From assembly GCA_963766175.1 (NCBI GenBank), contig CAVXZE010000017.1, positions 62,001 to 126,000 on the forward strand: a stretch of DNA of 64,000 nt. Direction: 5' to 3'. A program made the translations under genes and the position numbers. The notes under the pieces are model-generated. The model saw only the letters and a list, made by a program, of their open reading frames with translations. It was not told the DNA's origin and made no database searches. Source of the DNA: CAVXZE01 sp963766175. Lineage in GTDB: Bacteria; Myxococcota_A; UBA9160; UBA6930. Of this stretch, positions 58,952-64,000 are shown piece after piece. Position 1 is the stretch's first letter. Every line of letters begins with the position of its first letter.

Positions 58952-60556
58952 GTGGCGGGTGAAGCGCAGCTCTACTTCGGTGGCGAGATCCGCACGCTCG
59001 AGGAGAGTGCTCCCTCGGTCGGGGCGGTGGCCGTGCGCGACGGACGGATCCTGGCGGTCGGGGAAGAGCTCCATTGCCGCGCGGCCCTGGGTGCGGACTA
59101 CGCAGAGATCGATCTCCAGGGTCGGGTCCTGCTGCCCGGCTTCATCGATACCCACCTTCATCCCATCATGATGGCCTACTTCGAGATGAACGCGGACCTG
59201 AGCGGGGTGGCCTCGATCGGTGAGCTGCAGGCGAGACTGCGTGACGCGGCGGAGCGGAGTTCGGAGGGGGAGTGGTTGATTGGCCTGCGCTTCGGCGACG
59301 AGGCGATGGAGGAGCTGCGCCTTCCGACGCGCCACGACCTCGACACGGTCTGCGGGGACCGGCCGGTCCTGGTCCTCAGGCACGACGGTCACATGGTGAT
59401 CGGGAACACGCGCGCCATCGAAGCAGCGGGTATCTCTCGGGAGAACCACGCCCCAGCAGGGGGGCAGATCGACCGGGAGGCGGATGGCACGCCCTCGGGT
59501 CCCTTCCGAGAGAACGCCGTCACCCTGCTTCTGAACGCCATGCCAGCTCCAGACCTCGAGCAGCTGCGAAGCGGCGCGCGGTCGGCCTTCGGACGGCTAA
59601 CACGGAATGGTGTGACATCGGCAGGGATCATTCTCCAGACCGACGAAGAAGGGCCGGCTGGCGCCGCGGGGGCGCTGGAGGTGGTGGGAATGCAGATACT
59701 GCTCCCCGAGACGCCGATCTCGACCTACGCCTTGCTGATCAGCACCGACGCCGAGAAGATCCTGGCGGCGAGGGAGACGCCGCTCCACGATCCCCAGGCG
59801 GGTCGAAGGGTAGGAGGGATCAAGATCTTCGCCGACGGGACCCTCGGCTCCTGCACCGCGCTGATGGATGCTCCCTTCAGCGACCAGCCCGAGCGCCAGG
59901 GCTTCATGACCACCGAGGAGGACGAGATCTATCGACGGATGGTCGAGGCGCACTGCCGGGGCCTCCAGATCGGTGTGCACGCCATCGGCGACCAGGCGAA
60001 TCGGCGCTGTCTCGGGCTCTACGAGCGGCTGCTGGCCGAGCATCCCCGTGCCGATCACCGCCATCGCATCGAGCACGCCTCCGTGCTCGACGGCGAGACC
60101 ATTGCCCGGATGGCGCGACTCGGCGTCGTGGTCTCGACACAGCCCCTCTTCATTCACTCCGAGAAGACCTGGCTGCACAAACGCCTGGGACCCGATCGGG
60201 CTCGACAGACCTATCCGCTCCGCTCGCTCCTGGAGGCCGGGGTGAGGATCGCAGGGGCGTCCGACGCGCCCGTCGAATCGACCGACGTGCTCCACGCCCT
60301 GCAGTGCTGTGTGACCCGGGAGGGCTTCGAGGTCGAGCAGGGGATCAGCGCCGCCCAGGCCCTGCGCATGTTCACCATCGACGCCGCCTACGCGCAGTTC
60401 GAGGACCACGAGAAGGGAAGCATCTGCCCCGGCAAGCGGGCCGATTTCGCCGTACTGAGCGCGGATCCAGTGAGCGTGCCCGCGGAGGCGATCGGCGAGA
60501 TCCGCGTGGAGCAGACCATCGTCGCAGGGCGCGCGGTCTACACCCGGGGCGGTTAG
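58952..60556 (+). CDS. Amidohydrolase family protein (YtcJ-like)
   Basis: 534 residues from a GTG at 58952, two bases after the enolase-superfamily stop. Landmarks: GRVLLPGFIDTHLHPIMMAY, VLRHDGHMVIGNTRAIEAAG, GGIKIFADGTLGSCTALMDA, GLQIGVHAIGDQANRRCLGL, RHRIEHASVLDGETIARMA, RIAGASDAPVESTDVLHALQ. A hydrolase with one or two metals; in this branch the substrate is rarely known. Coupling to the enolase-superfamily enzyme suggests consecutive steps, such as epimerising or dehydrating and then hydrolysing one compound. Its stop codon starts a stop-associated repeat. Confidence 0.9.
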   Translation: MAGEAQLYFGGEIRTLEESAPSVGAVAVRDGRILAVGEELHCRAALGADYAEIDLQGRVLLPGFIDTHLHPIMMAYFEMNADLSGVASIGELQARLRDAAERSSEGEWLIGLRFGDEAMEELRLPTRHDLDTVCGDRPVLVLRHDGHMVIGNTRAIEAAGISRENHAPAGGQIDREADGTPSGPFRENAVTLLLNAMPAPDLEQLRSGARSAFGRLTRNGVTSAGIILQTDEEGPAGAAGALEVVGMQILLPETPISTYALLISTDAEKILAARETPLHDPQAGRRVGGIKIFADGTLGSCTALMDAPFSDQPERQGFMTTEEDEIYRRMVEAHCRGLQIGVHAIGDQANRRCLGLYERLLAEHPRADHRHRIEHASVLDGETIARMARLGVVVSTQPLFIHSEKTWLHKRLGPDRARQTYPLRSLLEAGVRIAGASDAPVESTDVLHALQCCVTREGFEVEQGISAAQALRMFTIDAAYAQFEDHEKGSICPGKRADFAVLSADPVSVPAEAIGEIRVEQTIVAGRAVYTRGG

Positions 60557-60598
60557 CCCGGATTTCTCGCCAGCTCGCATTGCCAGCCGGCGAGAAAT
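60554..60598. repeat. Stop-associated repeat, copy 3, forming an inverted repeat
   Basis: From the amidohydrolase stop the sequence reads TAGCCCGGATTTCTCGCC (60554-60571), and a 10-base perfect inverted arm GGCGAGAAAT follows at 60589-60598 (partner ATTTCTCGCC 60562-60571, 17-base loop). The strong hairpin could end transcription. Member of the family at 50949, 62421 and 63023. Confidence 0.6.
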
Positions 60599-60882
60599 GC
60601 GCGCCCGGCGCGCAACCTGCGCGTGAGTTGCCGGACCGGGATGCCGCAACTCGTGCGCGTTAGTGGAAGCCCCTCCTGGGGAAAGTGACGCTGGTCATAT
60701 CGTAGGTAAACCGCATCGGTGGTTTGCCCGATAAATGCACCACTCTTCCCAGGAGGTCTACGGGTGTTGACGTTGCGCTTGCAGGTGGACTGCCTACCGG
60801 AGGTTCGCGCGGACCTGCAGTGGGCCTGCTCCGTCGTGCGGGCGCAGCGTTGCAGCATCGCGTGGCTTCCGCGCAGACGACC
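60557..60882. other. 326-base intergenic region with two inverted repeats
   Basis: Contains the stop-associated hairpin (60562-60598) and a second imperfect inverted repeat at 60672-60756. An in-frame ATG at 60724 would extend the next gene, but its extra 53 residues show no family features. No RNA gene recognised. Confidence 0.45.
60672..60756. repeat. Imperfect inverted repeat with nested stem
   Basis: CCTCCTGGGGAAAGTG (60672-60687) pairs with CACTCTTCCCAGGAGG (60741-60756) with two or three mismatches. Within the 53-base loop GGTAAACC and GGTTTGCC can pair with a G-T. Could be a miniature mobile element remnant or an RNA hairpin upstream of the PEP-CTERM gene. Confidence 0.4.
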
Positions 60883-61650
60883 ATGACACCGGAGCAGGCA
60901 CGGAGGCGAGCGAGTCGCAGAATTCGCCGGCGGCGTCGCAGGGTCATCATCCGAGCGCTCTTCATTTTCCCCGCGCTGCTTGGCGCCGCCGTGCTCACCG
61001 CGGACGTCGTTGAAGTCTCGAAGGCGCCCCCCGTGGTTGCGCCGCTCCGTTCTCCGCGGGCGTCGCGCACGAGTCCTCGCCCCAGCCGGCTCCCGGTCCC
61101 CGTCCCGGTCTTTCACCCCTCGATCCTGCTCAGTGCTCTCGAGCTCGAGATCCCCGAGCTCGAGCCGCTCGAGCTCGAGCTGCTGGATCGCGAAGTCAAG
61201 CGATCGCTGTCGAAGAGACGTATCGCCTGGGCCGAAAAGCAGCCGAAGCCCCCGAAACAGCCGGAGCCCGCGGAGGAGGCGGAGAAAGAAGGCGTGCGCG
61301 CGGATCTGATCCAGGTGTCCGCTGTCGAACCCCATCTCCTGGAGATCATTCCACCGAGACCCTTCGTCGATCCGGCGGCCAAGCTGGGAATCCCCGTACT
61401 CCTCCCGCCCCCCGATCCCTGGTGGCCGCTGGGCTGGCCGGGCGTTGGGTGGATCGACTTCCCGCTCGATCCCGGTGGAGGCATCAAGCTCGTGACGCCA
61501 CTGCCAGGCGCCAAGGAGAAGGAGGAGGATGAGGAGGAGGACGAGCCGCCGCCGATCATCCCCGAACCCGGAACGGCAACTCTCCTCGTTCTCGGCCTCG
61601 CGGCGCTCGGGATCGCCCGCCGTCGCCCCTCGAGCAATCGAGTCGGCTAG
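60883..61650 (+). CDS. PEP-CTERM sorting-domain protein, proline-rich
   Basis: 255 residues from the ATG at 60883. An N-terminal Arg-rich stretch (RRRASRRIRRRRRRV) is followed by one membrane segment (IIRALFIFPALLGAAVLTAD), a charged and Pro-rich middle (LELEIPELEPLELELLDREV, QPKPPKQPEPAEEAEKEG, PPPDPWWPLGWPGVGW), an acidic run (KEKEEDEEEDEPPP) and a typical PEP-CTERM end: IPEPGTATLLVLGLAALGIA then RRR. Exosortase would cleave and anchor it. The composition suggests a surface or matrix protein. Its stop in CTAG (61647-61650) is shared with the tetR-family gene on the other strand. An earlier ATG at 60724 is less likely. Confidence 0.8.
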   Translation: MTPEQARRRASRRIRRRRRRVIIRALFIFPALLGAAVLTADVVEVSKAPPVVAPLRSPRASRTSPRPSRLPVPVPVFHPSILLSALELEIPELEPLELELLDREVKRSLSKRRIAWAEKQPKPPKQPEPAEEAEKEGVRADLIQVSAVEPHLLEIIPPRPFVDPAAKLGIPVLLPPPDPWWPLGWPGVGWIDFPLDPGGGIKLVTPLPGAKEKEEDEEEDEPPPIIPEPGTATLLVLGLAALGIARRRPSSNRVG

Positions 61651-62309
61651 GACGCCTTCCCGAGGATCAGCAGCCGGACGACCTTGCGCGCGAAGCGCCT
61701 CTGTCGCTCCAAGGCGTCGGGCGAGAGCGGATCTTCGTGCAGCACCTCGCGCAGCATCGGAGCCAGCGCAAAATTGCCGAGAATCACGTGGTGAAAGGTC
61801 ATCAGCAGGATGGGCAGCTCGTCATCCTCCCAATCTGAGAGAACGTCGGTTCTTCCTCCTGCACGCGTCTCCTTGAAGGTGGCTAGCGCGCGATCGAAGA
61901 GGGGGCGCAGCCACTTCTGTGTGATTTGGGTGAGGTGTCTTCCGCCGCTCAGCGCTTCCTGCTCGAGAAGGGCCGGCAGCCGCGGCTGACGGGCGAGCTG
62001 CGCGATGAAGGTGTCGGTTGCGGCGTCGAGGCTCTCCGGTGACCAGTCGACCAGCTCCAGGGCGTCGAGGACCTCGAAGAGCGGGCGCAGGCCGCGTTCG
62101 AGGACGGCTTCGAACAGAGCCTGCTTGCTGACAAAGTGGTTGTAGAGGCTGGCCGGGTTGAGGTTCGCGCCGGCGGCGATGTCACGCATCGCCGCACCCT
62201 CGAAGCCGCGGCTGGCGAAGAGCGCCTCGGCCGCGTCGAGGATCCGCTCGCGAGTCGAGGGAGGTGCGGATTGCGGATCGCTCGGGTTGCACTTCGCCGG
62301 AGGGCTCAT
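61647..62309 (-). CDS. TetR/AcrR-family transcriptional regulator
   Basis: 220 residues. HTH: TRERILDAAEALFASRGFEG, AMRDIAAGANLNPASLYNHF, VSKQALFEAVLE. The ligand-binding domain is helical and variable (PLFEVLDALELVDWSPESLD, ILLMTFHHVILGNFALAPML), resembling regulators of lipid or xenobiotic genes. The ATG at 62307-62309 was chosen because GAGGGG lies before it; a second ATG at 62330 lacks a site. A palindrome ACAAACGTTTGT upstream is a candidate operator. It may control itself and the AhpD-like or MFS genes. Confidence 0.9.
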   Translation of the reverse strand: MSPPAKCNPSDPQSAPPSTRERILDAAEALFASRGFEGAAMRDIAAGANLNPASLYNHFVSKQALFEAVLERGLRPLFEVLDALELVDWSPESLDAATDTFIAQLARQPRLPALLEQEALSGGRHLTQITQKWLRPLFDRALATFKETRAGGRTDVLSDWEDDELPILLMTFHHVILGNFALAPMLREVLHEDPLSPDALERQRRFARKVVRLLILGKAS

Positions 62310-62378
62310 TCTTCGTACCCCTCGGGGCATAAAGGAGCTGCTGAAACGATGAACACGGCTATCGCCCCATCCGAACAT

Positions 62379-62390
62379 ACAAACGTTTGT
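62379..62390. promoter_or_regulatory. Candidate TetR operator
   Basis: The perfect 12-base palindrome ACAAACGTTTGT lies 70 bases upstream of the TetR start, of a shape common for this family. Likely autoregulatory. Confidence 0.5.
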
Positions 62391-62420
62391 TCACATGGCA
62401 ACAGCGCCGCTGGATCGAGC

Positions 62421-62440
62421 CGGTGAGAAATGCAGGCTAG
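62421..62440 (-). repeat. Stop-associated repeat, copy 4
   Basis: Minus strand reads TAGCCTGCATTTCTCACCG; the first TAG (62437-62439) is the stop of the AhpD-like gene. Confidence 0.6.
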
Positions 62441-62961
62441 AGAGGTGACTCCTCCTCGAGTTCGACGCGCGTCGACTCGAGAAAGCGGCTCAGCAGGTTG
62501 AAGTAGCTGACGCAGAGAATCAGCTCGGTGGCCTGTCGCGTGCCGTAGCGGTCGAGGATCTGTTGCAGGGCGTCGTCGCCGAGGCGGACCTCGTTGCTGA
62601 TCTCGTCCGCGACGCGACACAGCAGGTTGCCTTCTTCGTCGAGTCCGACGACCGGGCCGTCGACTCCGATCTTCTCGATCTCCTGGTCCGTTACGCCGAC
62701 CCGCTTCGCGACGATCACATGCTGGAACCATTCGTAGCTCGCGCGCGTCACGTGGGCTACGCGGAGTATGGCGATCTCGCGCTTGCGCGCGTCGAACTCG
62801 CTCGTCACGAGAAGGGAGAACGCGAACTCGATCAGCGGCCGGAAGCTGGCCGGCGCGTTGGCCATCATCCGAAAGACATTGAGGGGCGGAAGCTTCGCAA
62901 GGATCTCGAGGCTCTCGGCGTCGAGGTCGGCGTCGTCGGGGAGCGGGATCTTCGGCGGCAT
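62437..62961 (-). CDS. Carboxymuconolactone decarboxylase/AhpD-like protein
   Basis: 174 residues, all-helical AhpD fold: PPLNVFRMMANAPASFRPLI, REIAILRVAHVTRASYEWFQ, HVIVAKRVGVTDQEIEKIGV, DALQQILDRYGTRQATELIL. The redox CxxC of AhpD is missing (VTRASYEW stands there), as is common in the wider family, so peroxidase activity is unlikely; lactone or aromatic-acid chemistry is possible. The ATG at 62959-62961 is in a 90-base divergent region with the MFS gene. Its stop is part of the repeat. Confidence 0.85.
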   Translation of the reverse strand: MPPKIPLPDDADLDAESLEILAKLPPLNVFRMMANAPASFRPLIEFAFSLLVTSEFDARKREIAILRVAHVTRASYEWFQHVIVAKRVGVTDQEIEKIGVDGPVVGLDEEGNLLCRVADEISNEVRLGDDALQQILDRYGTRQATELILCVSYFNLLSRFLESTRVELEEESPL

Positions 62962-63022
62962 GGCGGGTCTCCTGTGTTGGGCGCATCATAGCGATCCCGA
63001 GAGGCGCCATGGCTACGCGACC

Positions 63023-63042
63023 CGGTGAGGAATGCAGGCTAG
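63023..63042 (-). repeat. Stop-associated repeat, copy 5 (not at a stop codon)
   Basis: Minus strand reads TAGCCTGCATTCCTCACCG, 10 bases before the MFS start and not at the end of any gene I recognise. This copy shows that the element is not simply a constraint on the C-terminus of genes. Confidence 0.5.
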
Positions 63043-63051
63043 TCTCGGCGG

Positions 63052-64000
63052 ATGCCGGCGGACGAGCAGCAGCAGGAGCGTCGGCAGCCAGCGGCGACCC
63101 GGGGGCGAAGACCGTGGTGGATCCCGGCCTTCCTGGGCGGGGTACCCGACATCGAGCCGAGCCTGATTCGGTTGGCCGGCGTCGTGTCGCTCGGTCTCTT
63201 CTTCGAAGCCTATGACGGGTCTCTGCTGACCGCTGCGCTCAAGCAGATCGCCGAGGGCCTCGAGATGAGGGAGGCTGACTTCGGTCCCTACCTGGGCGTG
63301 ATTCGCCTGGGCTCCCTGCCCGCCCTTCTGGTTGCGCCGCTGGCGGATCGGCTGGGCAGGCGCAGGGTGTTCCTCGCCAGCATCGCTGCCTTCAGCATCG
63401 GAACCCTCCTGACCGCCTTCGTGCGAGGGCCCGAGCAGTTCGTGGTGGTCCAGATGCTTACGCGTGTCTTCGCGATTGCCGCACTGGCGATTGGCATGGT
63501 GATCATTACCGAGGAGTTCCCGGCCGCACATCGCGGCTGGGGAATCGGAATGGTGAGCGCCCTGGCCGCGGTCGGTCACGGCTGCGGTGCCGGGCTCTTC
63601 GCTGGCATCGATTACATCCCGGGTGGCTGGCGCGGCCTCTACGCGATTGGAGGTCTGCCCCTGTTGCTGCTCCCGTACTGGAGACGCGTCGTTCCCGAGA
63701 CCCGCCGCTTTCGCGAGCACGCCGACTCACTCGAGCGCAAGGCTGGCGGACGCCTCGCACTCGTCACCATGCTGATGCCGATCAAGCGGTTCATTCTGGA
63801 ATATCCGTCGCGTGCCCTCGTGATCAGCCTGGCGGCGCTGCTCGTCGCGGTGGGCGAGGCGTGCGTGTACCAGTTCGCTTCCTACATCCCCCAGAAGATC
63901 CATGGCTGGGCCCCAGGCCACTACGCGCTGATGGTGCTGGTAGGCGGCGGCTTCGGAGTCATCGGGAACGTCGTCGCGGGACGCCTGGGAGATCGCCACG
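63052..64000 (+). CDS. MFS transporter, 3' end cut by the window edge
   Basis: At least 316 residues, no stop within the window. Helices begin LIRLAGVVSLGLFFEAYDGS, GVIRLGSLPALLVAPLADRL. The MFS signature between helices 2 and 3 is LADRLGRRRVF. Further segments: FLASIAAFSIGTLLTAFV, ALAIGMVIITEEFPAAHRGW, SRALVISLAALLVAVGEACV, HYALMVLVGGGFGVIGNVVA. The FEAYDGS motif in helix 1 resembles sugar/acid:H+ symporters of the AAHS/SP type. Substrate unknown. The ATG at 63052 was chosen because it fits the repeat-flanked promoter region; the ribosome-binding site is poor. Confidence 0.85.
   Translation, partial: MPADEQQQERRQPAATRGRRPWWIPAFLGGVPDIEPSLIRLAGVVSLGLFFEAYDGSLLTAALKQIAEGLEMREADFGPYLGVIRLGSLPALLVAPLADRLGRRRVFLASIAAFSIGTLLTAFVRGPEQFVVVQMLTRVFAIAALAIGMVIITEEFPAAHRGWGIGMVSALAAVGHGCGAGLFAGIDYIPGGWRGLYAIGGLPLLLLPYWRRVVPETRRFREHADSLERKAGGRLALVTMLMPIKRFILEYPSRALVISLAALLVAVGEACVYQFASYIPQKIHGWAPGHYALMVLVGGGFGVIGNVVAGRLGDRH

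Noticed and set aside
62437..62961. The AhpD-like protein as a peroxidase partner of the selenoprotein
   Set aside because: It lacks CxxC and lies 50 kb away.

Overview
The window is 64 kb of high-GC, densely coding bacterial chromosome. No rRNA, tRNA, CRISPR array, phage block or plasmid gene was recognised. Several features point to an uncultured soil or aquatic lineage of the former Deltaproteobacteria (Myxococcota, Binatota or Desulfobacterota type): a Cys-motif RTX protein, a PEP-CTERM protein, a TGA-interrupted thiol-redox gene best read as a selenoprotein, a mix of ATG, GTG and TTG starts behind good Shine-Dalgarno sites, and many hydrolases. The taxonomic placement is inference.

Region by region. 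0-7 kb: a GDT1/TMEM165-type transporter, a Trm112-like plus methyltransferase fusion, two secreted proteins (one RTX), a NarL-type two-component pair, and a membrane-tethered LuxR-type regulator divergent from a PepSY and cytochrome b561 pair. 7-13 kb: a metallo-beta-lactamase-fold alkyl-sulfatase-like protein, a class C beta-lactamase-like esterase, a membrane-anchored peroxiredoxin-like gene with an in-frame TGA where family members have Cys (GDW-U-PFC) and a hairpin placed like a bacterial SECIS element, an IS3 transposase remnant, and an acyltransferase. 13-20 kb: a B12-type radical SAM enzyme with a small proline-tailed partner, a LysR regulator, a lipase and a type B carboxylesterase. 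20-22 kb is a patch of gene wreckage: a B12-binding radical SAM protein lacking its radical SAM core, a 5'-truncated mscL, and diverged copies of a repeat.

22-36 kb is accessory catabolism: CoA transferase and nitronate monooxygenase, SnoaL-like, CDP-alcohol transferase-like, double EthD, alkaline phosphatase with a structured leader, TerB-like, MBL hydrolase, lipoproteins, a UroD-like protein and a second 621-residue carboxylesterase. 36-42.4 kb holds a striking run: a cyclic-nucleotide-binding protein divergent from a SpoIIE/PP2C phosphatase, an RsbW-type kinase and a STAS protein, the last overlapping an Mla-type lipid transporter (MlaE, MlaF, MlaD and a PqiC-like lipoprotein). 42-64 kb: glycogen phosphorylase, YchF, a Tat-exported Fe-S aldo/keto reductase, Sir2 coupled to an MMPL/RND permease, GST, an H1-like basic protein, an unusual membrane sensor, a class IV aminotransferase, a large DUF3604 protein, an enolase-superfamily enzyme paired with an amidohydrolase, a PEP-CTERM protein, TetR, an AhpD-like protein and an MFS permease cut by the window edge.

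The observations most worth following up are the selenoprotein with its SECIS-like hairpin (10416-11174), the partner-switch plus Mla operon (37130-42435), a short repeat that supplies or touches gene stop codons in several places, and the radical SAM enzyme with its proline-tailed partner.
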